Shown here: piece after piece, positions 25,258 through 35,768 of the stretch
Numbering within the stretch: position 1 is the first letter of the stretch
Layout: each line of letters begins with the position of its first letter
Source: Ipomoea triloba
Taxonomy: Eukaryota; Streptophyta; Magnoliopsida; Solanales; Convolvulaceae
Assembly: GCF_003576645.1 (NCBI RefSeq)
Contig: NC_044922.1
Coordinates: forward strand, 11,433,359 to 11,497,358
Length of the DNA: 64,000 nucleotides
Direction: 5' to 3'
Translations under genes and position numbers: made by a program
The notes under the pieces: model-generated
Databases searched by the model: none
What the model was told of the DNA's origin: nothing
What the model saw: the letters and a program-made list of their open reading frames with translations, nothing else

Positions 25258-25440
25258 ACGACACCTCTCTTCGCCGAAACTCGTAGGGTCACTGCTCGTG
25301 GCCGCTGCTCACGACGCTTCTCTTAGCCGCTGCTCACGACGCCTCTCTTCGCCGAAACTGGTAGGGTCACCGGTCGTCGCCACTGCTCACGATGCTTCTC
25401 TTCGCCGCTACTCACAACGCCTCTCGTCGTCATAGGATTT
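25258..25440. repeat. GC-rich ~60-bp degenerate tandem repeat
   Basis: Three to four imperfect units of the form CGCTGCTCACGACGCTTCTCTTCGCCG lie inside the CACTA element, in otherwise AT-rich sequence. The minus strand stays open. They resemble the GC-rich leader block near the element's right end. Confidence 0.7.
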
Positions 25441-25607
25441 TTCCCTTTAGTGGATAGGAGAAATGCTTGCAAAAAGTAAAGTTTTGAATATTAAAGTAGA
25501 AATAAAAAGATATATTTTGTTAAAATAAAAATTTGTGTTCCACTGGCAGAAGTTTATATATATCCATTATCCAAAGTGATTATTATGAGTTTTTAAGTAA
25601 AATACCT

Positions 25608-26225
25608 CACAATTGTTCCTTACACCATAGTCCTGAAGTTTAGCACCATCATCAAGCAGCTTCTCATTATGATATGAGAAGCAAAAATTTTCCTAAACAT
25701 GCTTCCTGCAATTCAAGAATAATAAATCTCTCGGTAAGTAAAAACGGTTAAAAGCACACTAAAATATCATGGATCAATGTAACCATCAAGCATCTACTAG
25801 GCCTTGAGTATGATTGATGTATCCCAAAAACAAGATACTTGCTGAATCCACAAGAGGGTAGCATATAGATGAAAGAAATTCAACTAAAGAAAGACACTCC
25901 CAAAAAAAAAAAAAACAGTATGTCTCATGTTTTTCAAAATAAGAATATATGGTCAAATAGGAAAATATGCAGAAAGATAGAATATGCTCTCTTATAATGA
26001 ATTATGAGCAGACAGTAAATCAACATCAATTTGCATATGGTGGTGCTGTGCAATTCTAAACCACATACCAACAAATGTGACGATTGCGCATCTTGGAATC
26101 CTCCACTTCTTCAATTTTCTTCCTAATTGCTTGTTTGAAGTCTTTAACCGTTGCAGAATTCAATACAGCCGCATCTTCAAGCAAATCACACAGAAATTCA
26201 TTTATAAATCCATCATTCAATGCAT
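25608..26225 (-). pseudogene. Captured U11/U12 snRNP 25 kDa (SNRNP25) fragment
   Basis: The minus-strand exon ending at 26069 encodes AVLNSATVKDFKQAIRKKIE and then NRHICW, with a GTATGTGG donor. The next exon, 25705 down to about 25608, encodes KHV, a TAG stop, then ENFCFSYHNEKLLDDGAKLQ and DYGVRNN. Both match the ubiquitin-like domain of the minor-spliceosome U11/U12-25K protein across its native intron. That protein acts in recognition of U12-type introns. The in-frame TAG (around 25693) and missing termini mean the fragment cannot make the protein. Upstream exon sequence (NDGFINEFLCDLLEDA) joins the domain without the usual intervening residues, suggesting an internal deletion. Confidence 0.8.
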
Positions 26226-26884
26226 ATGAGAGGCTGACAATGGAGAGATCTTAAGTAAACAAGTAAAAATCATCTAATTGGAAACCAAAAACGGAGACTA
26301 TCGTACCGCAAGCAAACGCCGCCTCTTCTCCTCTTCTCCTTTTTCCTCGACGTCTTCACCGCCGCTGGTCAAGCTCTTGGTCGTCGAAGCATCTCTGGTC
26401 TGCGCACACTGCTTCGCTGGTCAACGTCGCAGCTGCTACGCTAAGTTACCCCTCGAAGTTGTCCTTCGACTTCACCGCTGCTGCTCTCTCTGATGGTGGT
26501 CGCCGAGGTTTTATGTCGTCCCCACTGCTCCATCGTCGTCGTTGGTGGTCTAGCCTTTCATCGTCGCCGCCGCTCACTCGGATAGTGGTCTAGAATGCCA
26601 TCTTCTCTTTAGGTTTGTGAAGATAGAATAAGAGAACTAGGGTTATATATATTTATTATTTATTTAAAATTGTAAATTTATAAAATTGGATGCTGTTGTG
26701 TTTAGAACAGTAGCGAGAAGTGGGCGCGTTTTTAAAATTGCATTTTTAGCATCAGCTGGGTTCATACAACAGACTCTATTGTTGTTTAAAATATTACAAA
26801 TATGCCACCGTGTGTGTTTTAGTCTCCTTTTTCTGAACAACTGATGCCAATGGCCTAATTTTTATTGTCCAAAATGTACTAGTG

Positions 26885-27412
26885 TGTTATATTAAAATGT
26901 GCACTCCATAGTATTAAAAAATGTACTTGCACAATGAGAAAGTACAATGCACTTAAGGTTTGGATTATAGAGTTTATGATTTAACTTTCTAGTTTTATTT
27001 GATGTTTTAGTTTTACGTTTACTTTAGAGGTTTACTTTTATTGCTTACGGTTTACTATTTACGGTGTATATTTAAAATTTAATTTTTTTCGTTGAAATTT
27101 TTCAAAGTTATCTAGTAATATATTCTTTATTGTTAAAAAACTAAAAAGTACTATACAATTTAATTTTAAAATTTGTACAGTAAAATTAGTGATAATTACA
27201 TTACATTTTTAAAAAAAATTTTGATTTAATCCGTTCAAATTTTACAAATATGAAATTAATTTTTAGTTTTTACTCATGGAAGGGTGGCCTATATATATAA
27301 AAGTTCATTTGGGATGTCTGACACAAAGGTTCCACAACTGTGGCAACGATAGTGTAAATGTACCGGATTGAAATTCAGAGTTATATCGAACAAATAGAAA
27401 CAACAACACTTA
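26885..27412. other. AT-rich intergenic DNA, nothing recognised
   Basis: Low-complexity AT-rich sequence between the CACTA element and the tRNA gene. I see no gene in it. Confidence 0.55.
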
Positions 27413-27484
27413 GCCCCTATAGCTCAGTGGTAGAGTGTCAGTCTTGTAAACTGAAGGTCTGTAGTTCGATCCTGCATGGGGGCA
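27413..27484 (+). tRNA. tRNA-Thr (anticodon UGU)
   Basis: A 72-nt cloverleaf without intron. The acceptor GCCCCTA pairs with TGGGGGC (one T-G pair). The D stem GCTC/GAGT encloses AGTGGTA. The anticodon stem TCAGT/ACTGA encloses loop CTTGTAA, anticodon TGT. The T stem TGTAG/CTGCA encloses TTCGATC, and the discriminator is A. The A box and B box (GTTCGATCC) are intact, so internal pol III promotion is possible. It resembles nuclear, not organellar, plant tRNA-Thr. The sequence before it (ACAACAACACTTA) fits a CAA-type plant tRNA start context. There is no clear T-run terminator before the duplicated flank. Confidence 0.92.
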
Positions 27485-27600
27485 TACATGTGTGTGACGT
27501 GAGAGGCTGGTTAAGCAAATACTGTTTGGTTTGTACTGCATGGGGGCATACATGTATGTGACGTGAGAGGCTGTTTAAGCAAATACTGTTTCGTTTGTTT
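27472..27600 (+). repeat. 64-bp tandem duplication of tRNA 3' end and flank
   Basis: CTGCATGGGGGCATACATG at 27472 (the last T-stem and acceptor bases) recurs at 27536, with the following GTGACGTGAGAGGCTG and AAGCAAATACTGTTT. The period is 64 bp with few mismatches. The second unit carries an orphan tRNA 3' half. Confidence 0.9.
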
Positions 27601-27798
27601 TTCTCTATGGGGGAGCAAATCATAATATTTTGAATTTTAATAAAAAAAATGTATCAAATTATTTTATTATGAATTTAAAATTAAAAAAATGTATAAATTA
27701 AAATTTTGTATGTCTAATATAGTTTTTTTTTTTGTGTACTATTGACTCTGTTAAAGTGTAGTATCTATTCATAGCTACTTTCTCAACCAAATGAAGCA

Positions 27799-28065
27799 CA
27801 AATAGCCAATATTGCCTCCACTAAGGCTCGAACTCATCCCTCCCATGTGGGGGTGCAACTAGGTGCTACTAGACCACAAGGTCTTTGACAACTAATATAG
27901 TTCTTAATTATGTACATATAATTTGAATTTAAATAAAAAAATGAATCAACTTATATTATTGTGAATTGCCAAGTACTTTGTGCTTAAATGGCATGTAATG
28001 ACTCTTCCATATGGAAGGTCATGAGATCAACCCTCATTCAAAGGTTCCAAACCATGTATATATTT
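27799..28065. mobile_element. Two SINE-type tRNA-derived repeats
   Basis: On the minus strand, 27799-27895 reads GACCTTGTGGTCTAG...GAGTTCGAGCCTTAGTG. On the plus strand, 27967-28060 reads ACTTTGTGCTTAAATGGCATG...GGTCATGAGATCAACCC. Both share the A/B-box layout of a third copy at 61877-61975. The units are short (~95 bp) and diverged. Confidence 0.5.
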
Positions 28066-28123
28066 ATATAAATTTTTTATATAATTAAATTGATTTATTC
28101 CTAATTTTATATATATATATATA

Positions 28124-28617
28124 CCATTTTTGGTCCTACTGTTAGTGAGGCATTGCCAATTTTAGTCCACTTCATTAATTTTTGCCACATTACGACTAGT
28201 CTTATTTAGTCCTTACCACTTTTAGTCCACCGTTAAAATTTTCGTCAAATACCTGTCCAAAACAGGGGTATTGTGATCTTTTCATGCTTTGATCATCTCC
28301 TTTTCCCTTTATAGCGGTTTTCCTTACGCATTTTCATCCAATGAAGAAGTCTGGCGAAAGCTATAATGTGGCTCACATGACTTTCACCGGACTCTTCATT
28401 GGATGAAAATGTGTAAGGAAAACCATTGCAAAGGATCAAGGAGATGACCAAAGCATGATAAGACCAAAAATATCCCTGTTTTGGACGGTCATTTGACGAA
28501 AATTTTAACGGTGGACTAAAATTGGCAAGAACTAAATAAGACTGTTCGCAATATGACAAAAATTAATGAAGTGGACTAAAATTGGCAATTCCCCAATAAC
28601 AGTAGGACCAAAAATGG
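28124..28617. mobile_element. Foldback MITE, 494 bp
   Basis: The terminal inverted repeat CCATTTTTGGTCCTACTGTTA at 28124 is mirrored by TAACAGTAGGACCAAAAATGG ending at 28617. The arms extend ~220 bp each with mismatches, around a ~50-bp centre near 28372. Both sides are TA microsatellite, so the target duplication cannot be read. There is no coding capacity. Confidence 0.82.
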
Positions 28618-28624
28618 AAATCAG

Positions 28625-28674
<50 letters not shown>

Positions 28675-29119
28675 CTGGTTCCTATGAGAAGTATTTAGGT
28701 GAGGAGATTCTGTTACAAACATGAGAACCTCTCATTTGAGAAGTCACAAGGCCTTTAGCAATATTTGTCTTGTTTAAATGCGGTAAATGAGGGATTTGAC
28801 TGAATTTAAAAATGACTAAAAGTTTGCCCCAAGGTAGATTAGTCTACAGACGAGAAGACACCTAGCGATAAAATAGCATACACTTCCTTCTTGGGTAGGC
28901 TTTCCATACCTCTTCCGCCACAAACTCTCTGTCGCCATTTATGTGGCCTACCAAAAACCTTGGAGACTAGAGCCCAGCAGTTGAAGTTGGAGAAGATGGC
29001 TCGCAGCGAACAGGAAAGAAAATCGGGAACAAACCTTTCACCAAACGGATTTGGACGAGGTATGTACTAATCCACAATGGCTGTTGAACTCCCTCCTCAT
29101 TTAAATCCATATTTGAGCG
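28618..29119. other. TA microsatellite and unassigned DNA
   Basis: A (TA)n run covers about 28627-28671. The remainder has no recognised gene. Confidence 0.55.
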
Positions 29120-29883
29120 TGTAGACACGTCAATTTGAATCTTAAAATGGGCTGACGAAATTATTATTGAGCTCAATTCGAGATCAATTGTTGGACTAAT
29201 TTAATTAATTAGGCCATTGAATTAATTTAATTAGCCCAATTAAATTTGATGTTGGGTTATTTAATTAATTAATTAACTAGTCCAAGCCCAATTCATATTT
29301 TGAATTTAATTATAATTATAATTTAAATATAATTTTATTATATTTGAATTCGATAATTATAATTTAATTTGAATTAGTTGATAGAATCTTGAACCTAGAC
29401 TTAATTGTGGCAATGTTCATTCCCTTAAATAAATAAATAATTAATTAGATATTTAGGGAGTTTGTTGAAGGGTAGTGGTTACATCCCCACTATAAATAGA
29501 GCCCTCATTTTGCATTTAAAACACACCTTGAAGATTGAAGACAATTTGAAGATTTGAGAGCTTTGAAGACATTAAACGCATTTCAGAAGCAGTTAGAGAC
29601 TTGAAGCATTTAAAGATTTTGAGGCTCGTGATTATCTTAAAGCTTGACGGTTCCTGTTGAAGATCACGCCACTTGAATCTGGAAGCTACGTCAATTGAAT
29701 CCTAGAGGCTATGCTATTTGAATCCCGGAGGCTATGCCACTTAGAACCCGGAGGCACTTTAGTAGAACACATCAGTGAAGAATCAGAGGATTATACAGAG
29801 ATTTTGTACCTGCACCTTCAATTATACACACATTGTAATCTGATTTTGTGAATATATACGATTTCGATATTTTTGTGTTTACA
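29120..29883 (+). mobile_element. Solo LTR, 764 bp
   Basis: It starts TGTAGACACGTCAATTTG and ends TTTTGTGTTTACA. The flanks GAGCG (29115-29119) and GAGTG (29884-29888) are a 5-bp target duplication with one mismatch. A TATA box (CTATAAATAGAGCC, ~29501) precedes a purine-rich R-U5 with ~20-30 bp quasi-repeats (GGAGGCTATGC, TTGAAGA). No internal element region follows. Confidence 0.82.
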
Positions 29884-30421
29884 GAGTGATTAAAGCTTTG
29901 CATGTCTACACAAATTAGGGAATAATGCGTATTAGCTACGGTTAGTTGAGGTAAGCTGATTTAGGGCTTAAATGTGTTCACCCATGGGGGTGAAACTCGG
30001 CTTGGTGGTGTGGATGGGGTCCTATACACTGGGAAACTAGTAGTGATTGTTTAGTAATTAGGTTCCCATTATAATGGAGTGAAAACTATGTCGGGTACTT
30101 GGTTGGTGGCTGGTAAGGGTTCTTGGACTAGGGGCGTAACTGGGCTGAGTGCTTTGTAATCAAATATTAGGTGTAAAAGCACTAAGTTGGAGAAGGAAGG
30201 AATGTGATGAAGGTGAGCGTTGTTGAGTGGAGATGGTGAAAGGACCAAGAGGAGTGAAATGGGGATAGTGTGTTTTTTGACTAGGGTGCGGAGCTTTGTT
30301 TAGGAATATAATGATATAGACAAATCATATTAATTGTGGTGTCCCAACTGTCTTGTGTTGGTGCGATGTTGTTAGACCAGGTTAAGAAATAGTGTTTTTA
30401 TATCTGAATGTAATGAAATGA
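29884..30421. other. Unassigned intergenic DNA
   Basis: Moderately GT-rich on the plus strand, with no open frame or structural feature that I recognise. Confidence 0.5.
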
Positions 30422-30938
30422 TGTGCTTAAATGGTTAATGTCTACCTACTTATCACCAATTGGTTTTAAGTAGGATATGACAACCAGATAGCTAAAGAAC
30501 TCTATGATTAAATGTGCTTGACTTATAGTAGTCATAGATGGGTGATCTATTGGGAAGTAAGTATAATGCAGTACTGAGATCCATCAATTGGTATCAGAAC
30601 CGAGGTTACCGGTTCGAATCGATGGCAAGGCTAAAACCGAGTTCAGTCCTTGATGGGATGTAGGCGTAGGACAGGCCAGGGACAGGTGCTAGGAAGGGGA
30701 TTGTTGGGCATCAACCGATTTCAGCCCCTATTCGATTCGACACGTGACGTTGTGGCTTACCATGGAGGGATGTGGTTAAATGGTTAATGTCTACCTACTT
30801 ATCACCAATTAGTTTTAAGTAGGATATGACAACCAAATATCAAAAAAAATTTGTGGTTAAACGTGTTTGACTTATAACAGTCATAGGATGGGTGACCTAT
30901 TGGGAAACAAGCATAGTGTGTAGCGTTGAGATCCATCA
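30422..30938 (+). mobile_element. TRIM (miniature LTR retrotransposon), 517 bp
   Basis: Two similar LTRs, 30422-30586 (165 bp) and 30771-30938 (168 bp), both start TGTG(C/G)TTAAATGG and end GATCCATCA. Directly after the first is TGGTATCAGAACC (30589-30601), close to the initiator-methionine primer-binding site TGGTATCAGAGC. Directly before the second is the polypurine-like CATGGAGGGA. The internal region is only 184 bp and has no genes. These traits define a terminal-repeat retrotransposon in miniature, mobilised in trans. The flanks AATGA and CTCTC do not match, so the target duplication is lost or the ends were rearranged. Confidence 0.88.
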
Positions 30939-32443
30939 CTCTCCCACCTCCTCAATGGTCGACTGCTCTCCCTAGTCTTCGGTGGACGGTTACTCTCCCA
31001 CCATCTTAGTGGTCGACTGTTTATAAGGAAGGTACGTGCCTCGTACATGCATTTTCTTTTTTAGCTAGTTTTCGAGTTTTGTAGGACAATAAAGTGCTTA
31101 ATGTTTGGCCTACAACGTCAGTGATTGCCCTGAGGTCTCAGTGGTAGGCCTGCAGCCACAACAGTCAGCTTTTAACATCAAATGGTCAACACATATTTGC
31201 TCCCCCATTTCTCAGTGGTCGACTCTATTCTATAACTGCACAGTAGTCGACTCCTCTCTCCCGCCTCTCGGTGATCGACCTATGTTCTCTCTCACTTCTA
31301 AATGGTCAGATTTCTTGTAGAGGTAGTTAGATTTCCAATGGAGTTGGTCAGATTTCTTGTAGAAGTGGTTAGATTTCTTAGGAAGGTTATCGGATTTCCT
31401 ATAGAAGTGGTCGAATTTCCCATGAGGGTGGTCGGAGTTCTCGCTATAGCTAAATAGTGCACTTATGGTTGTACTTATTTTCCCTTAGCTAATTTTTTTG
31501 CCACTAAATTTCTCTTAGTCTAAGGTTTTTAACGAGGTAACCGACGTAATCCATGCCCCATATATTCAGCTCTAACTTAGTGGGCACACCATGGAACGCT
31601 CGACTTAACGACTACCACCACCCAAACGGTCACACCCATTTAAGGATGTGAGTAATACTGATCAGAGAGAAATAGAGACTTGGTATTTTGCCAATAATCT
31701 ACTAAGGATGAACAACTGGTCAGAGATAGACTTGGCTTTCCAAGGAGTAATTGATTAGAAAAGGGTTGGGTAAGAAGTAACTGGGCGGAAGAAGACTTGG
31801 CTTTTAGAAGTGGGGAACTGGTCGGAGGATATTCTTAAGATACTTTCCCGAGACATCGACTTCACGAAATCTCAATAAAGTGGGGGACTGGATGATAGAT
31901 GGTATACTGGGCTGACTGGTCGAACTAGTCAACCAAAAGGGCCTCGACCACATAGACCAGCCCAAGAAAGATACCAGTACGAAGCAACTTAGGAGTTTAA
32001 TAGGGTTCGACTCATTATTCATTAATGTAATAGGGATTAGGCTTGCTATTCCTAGTATAATAAAAATTGGGCTCCTTGTCCCCAATGTAGCAAGGACTCC
32101 CAATATGATGTAGTCTAAGATTTCTATTCTTATAGGGCTTCTAGCCCAAAATATGTATAAATAGATTTCCATAAATGGGGAAAAAAGGAACCAATTTACA
32201 CTATTCACAAGCAATTCTCAGTAATATAAAATATTTACACTCTCTATATTCTTTCTACATTCTTATATACTCGTTATTTTAACATTTGTATAAATACCCC
32301 TCATGGGTCATAGTGTAAGGGGTTCAGATTTTGATTTTCTAGCAATAATAATGCTTCTTGATCATTCTAGCACTTTTCATATTGTTTTACGATAGTGTTG
32401 GCCCGCCGACCGATTACCTTGTAGACGTAAAACCAACACACAT
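30939..32443 (+). repeat. Probable LTR-like sequence with GGTCGAC motif repeats
   Basis: 30950-31440 carries many degenerate copies of AGTGGTCGACT, shifting to GTGGTCGGATTTC. At ~32155 there is a TATA-like ATGTATAAATAG followed by a pyrimidine-rich transcribed-looking stretch. It ends GTAAAACCAACA near 32443. The layout (repeat-rich U3, TATA, U5, ending in CA) suggests an LTR, but I cannot identify its start or a target duplication. Confidence 0.4.
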
Positions 32444-33831
32444 TACTTTTAGATTTTATAATAATTAATACAAATCAATTAACAAAAAAAATAGAAAGCA
32501 CAAATCTCTTATTCAGTACTCTAGCACAACTAATAACTATTTTCTTTTGCTGCGATGATGGCATTATGACCTTTTGGTTGCCATGTCAGTCGTTTGTTTT
32601 AGAAAAACAAAAAAACAAAAAAAAAAGTCTCTACCTAGTCATTTTCTTCATTCAAATTTGAACAAAGAAGAACACTTCCTCTTCTTCCAAAGTTTTGGAC
32701 CAAATGTGTACAAGTAATAAAATGTTAAAAGGGCCTAATTATGTATTCAGTTTGAATGTCTAATTATACTTTTCACAAAAGTTCAAAAATTTATTTTACT
32801 CCATTTATTTATAATATTCTATCTTGACTTTTTATGAGATAATGATGAAATTTGAACATGCTCATAGTTAAAATGATGGTGTTAGCTCCAAACACTGGCT
32901 AATATATTTTTAAATTATTATAATTAAACATATTTATCAATTGTATAAAAAATATTTATTAATTAATATTTTAAAATTCTATTAAAAATATATTTTTATT
33001 GATAAATATACTATATATAGTTATTATTATTTAAAAAATATTTATAAAATTCTTGAACAATTGAACGCTACCATGATTTGCAGTACCATAAATCACACAA
33101 TTCAACGCCATAAACGGGCCGTTTCCCACGGCTACGCGTTTTGTAGCCCACGTGGTTACATGTGGGCTTTCAAATCCATGTATTTTGAAGAGCTTTTTNT
33201 TTTTTTTTTTTTTTTTTTTTTTTAGTACTACTGATTATGTTCCACTATAAGTATTTATTCATAACTATTTTTTCAATCTATTGAAGTAAATGGTTTTTTT
33301 TTTTTTTTTTACTTTTTTGTTTCCAAATGTTTTAATAATTTTAGAGTATGGTTGGTTGGATGGAAAAAAAAAATTTAAGGAAAAACTTTTCCTTAAATTT
33401 GAGAAAAATAGAACTTTTCCCCGTTTGGTTCATAGAAATTTTTTTTCAAATGAAAATGTTTTTCTTAGTTTTGAGAAAAAAGTTTCATTTAGCGGGGAGG
33501 GTGTGATATTTTGTTTTCCATGGGAGTTGGAAAGAAAATATTACATGGTTGGACAATTTACCTTTATTACTTTTATTATCATTATCATATTTTGTATGAA
33601 TATTGTAGTCTTTATAGTTATTATTCCTTATCATTTTAACCCAACCAAACAAGGAAATCAATTTGCCCATAAATTTATTTTTTACAAACTAAACAATGGA
33701 ATCAATACTTTGGAAGGATATATAGAGGAAGATAAACTATATTAAGTATGGAGAAAAAGTATGTACTACAGTTTAGGATATATATATATATATAAAAGTA
33801 TGTACTACAGTATATGATATATATATATATA
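32444..33831. other. AT-rich DNA with poly-T runs
   Basis: There is no gene. A poly-T run at 33194-33222 contains one ambiguous base at 33199. At 33340-33700 a diverged inverted-repeat-like segment (GGTTGGTTGGATGG against CCCAACCAAACAAGG) may be an old MITE. Confidence 0.4.
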
Positions 33832-33880
33832 CTAGTTATCAAACGCGCGTTGCGCGATTAAACCAATGCCCAATGCGTAT
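33832..33880 (-). mobile_element. Helitron 3' terminus
   Basis: On the minus strand the sequence reads CGCGCAACGCGCG (a stem-loop) then TTTGATAACTAG, with T as the next base. This is the Helitron 3' signature: a GC hairpin about 10 nt before CTRR, inserted at A/T. A related end lies at 60330. The matching 5' TC end upstream (higher coordinates) was not resolved. Confidence 0.7.
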
Positions 33881-34353
33881 TTTTAAATTAGTATTCCTTA
33901 ATTGGTTAAAGTAGTCATATAATAATGAGAGAAAAAAATGCTAAATTAATAAAAATCAAAGAAATAATCTCGATGCTTATATATTTTAATAAAACATAAA
34001 GAAATTATAAATAACTAAATTACAACTAAAGTAAGTAGAAACAAATTTACATGGGAGCAAATGGCGTGTTATTATTGTCACTTGTTTGGACACCGGTCTG
34101 ACCATTTAAAATTCATGTGTAATTGTATTTGTGATCAAGTACTTTATAGTTCATCCGGACAAGTTTGATAATGACATTTGAGATGATGTACCATTTGTTG
34201 GTTTGTAAAGTGATAACATACATTCCAATGTCATTATCAAACACTATTGATTGAACCCGAGTTCCTTGCATTTAGATATAGCATTTACAATGATGTTGGT
34301 GGTAAACGAGAGCATCTTCATAATAATAATAATATTAATAATGATAAAAATAA

Positions 34354-34385
<32 letters not shown>

Positions 34386-34532
34386 AAAATTGTTTACTAT
34401 TTACTTACAGTTTCATCCTCAAGGACGATGAGCGTATACTTTGAAAAATATGTTCATAAAGGATGTTATGAAATAATATAATGGGAACCACAACATTACA
34501 TGCAATGATACAAGTATAGATGAACAGATTAT

Positions 34533-34588
<56 letters not shown>

Positions 34589-35314
34589 TATACGGAGTAT
34601 ATATTTACATAACGATATGAGAACCACAACATTACATACAAGGATACAAGTATGAATGAACAGATTATACAATAGATATATTTACATAACGATATTAAAG
34701 TTATACTAATTAATGAGTATACCATCATTGATTTTTTCTTAAACTGTAATCATTATGAGTACAAATACAAATAATAGAATTAGTAGATAGTGTGTTGCAG
34801 AATATGTTAGGTTTAGTTTTGGGTGAATACCAGTGAGAAGGGGAGGGGTTTATATACTGTTATTTTGTGTAGAATAATTATTTAGTTAGGAATATATACA
34901 AAATTGTATTATAGAATCCTATTAAGACTTCAATATTCTAATTTTAAGTTAGGAATCTATACAGAATTGTATTATAGAATATTGCCAATTTGTTTGAAAA
35001 CTGCAATAAAGAAACAAATTGCCAAAAGAATTTAATGTTAAACTTCCGTTATATTTAACGGAAAGAATTTGGTAAAATTATAAATGATTATGATATATTA
35101 GGAATTTAATTGGAGGTTGCACAATAAGAAGAACACAAAGTACAATATGTTATAGTAGACTATTACACCGATATTTTTTTTAGTTCCAGTTAGGGGTATA
35201 ACATTATTGGCTCTTATTATAAGTGTAGATCATTACCAATTTTTTTTAAAAAATCTATAAAAGTCATTTTAAACTCTATAAAAGTCTATCATCGTAAAAA
35301 TTTACAAAAATCTA
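33881..35314. other. AT-rich DNA, probable Helitron body, microsatellites
   Basis: No gene is seen. It has an AAT trinucleotide run at about 34319-34382 and a (TA)n run at about 34537-34582. A ~60-bp duplicated phrase (AGAACCACAACATTACA/GGAACCACAACATTACA) occurs at 34483 and 34621 on either side of the TA run. Confidence 0.5.
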
Positions 35315-35768
35315 GGGTCACACTTGTGTGAGACCGTCTCACGGATCTTTATTCGTGAGACGGGTCGGGTCGGGTCAAAGCACCATGCAAATGTCATACT
35401 TATATGTGCAAATCTCACACTTATATGCTCAAATACAACACTAATCAAAAATATAATTTTTGTTACTTATAAAAGAAAAAGTAATACATTTTTCATAATA
35501 AGTAATGTTGACAAGTATCTCTCACTTATAAGGGCAAATATAATACTTTTGAGGAAAAATGTAATACTTTTAAATCGAAATGTAAAAGTATTGTATTTTC
35601 CCTTAAAAGTATTACATTTACCCTAATAAGTAACAAAAATTTTATTCTTGATTAGTATTACATTTGAGCATATAAGTATGACATTTGTGCATATAAGTGT
35701 TACATTTGCATCTTGACCGACCCGACCCGACCCATCTCATGGTGAGACGGTCTCACACAAGTTTTTGC
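35315..35768. mobile_element. Mutator-like foldback MITE, 454 bp
   Basis: Terminal ACTTGTGTGAGACCGTCTCAC (35322) is mirrored by GTGAGACGGTCTCACACAAGT ending at 35762. The inner arms are also inverted (GACGGGTCGGGTCGGGTC against GACCCGACCCGACCC; ATTTGAGCATATAAGT). The flanks AAAAATCTA and CAAAATCTA form a 9-bp target duplication with one mismatch, as for Mutator-like elements. No coding capacity. Confidence 0.82.

Larger units (their letters stand above)
21429..26884 (-). mobile_element. Gene-capturing CACTA element (Pack-CACTA), 5,456 bp
   Basis: The left end is CACTAGTACAAAACAGG and the right end reads inward as CACTAGTACATTTTGGAC. Both are flanked by the 3-bp target duplication TGT (21426-21428, 26885-26887), the signature of CACTA transposons. 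Subterminal short repeats (GCGTCT, GGCGTC, GGCGCC types) fill 21450-21640. There is no transposase. Instead the minus strand carries, in transcription order, fragments of a U11/U12-25K gene, an ABCG/PDR transporter and eIF3a, with their introns, plus unidentified exon-like blocks at 24640-24725 (DLTKAIALKFQKEDWKR) and 24045-24095 (SQLRRSIAIMSSKAGQ). GC-rich sequence near the right end (26280-26610) may serve as promoter or leader for minus-strand transcription. Confidence 0.9.

Noticed and set aside
26278..26493. 71-residue plus-strand frame in the CACTA right end
   Set aside because: It is Ser/Leu-rich low complexity in a GC-rich leader-like block, on the strand opposite the captured genes.
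31804..32214. 136-residue minus-strand frame
   Set aside because: It lies in LTR-like repeat sequence with a TATA box on the other strand. Its hydrophobic composition follows from AT-rich DNA, and no domain is recognisable.
34750..34800. 5' end of the Helitron ending at 33832 (TCTACTAATTC on minus)
   Set aside because: The match to Helitron starts is short and cannot be told from chance in AT-rich DNA.
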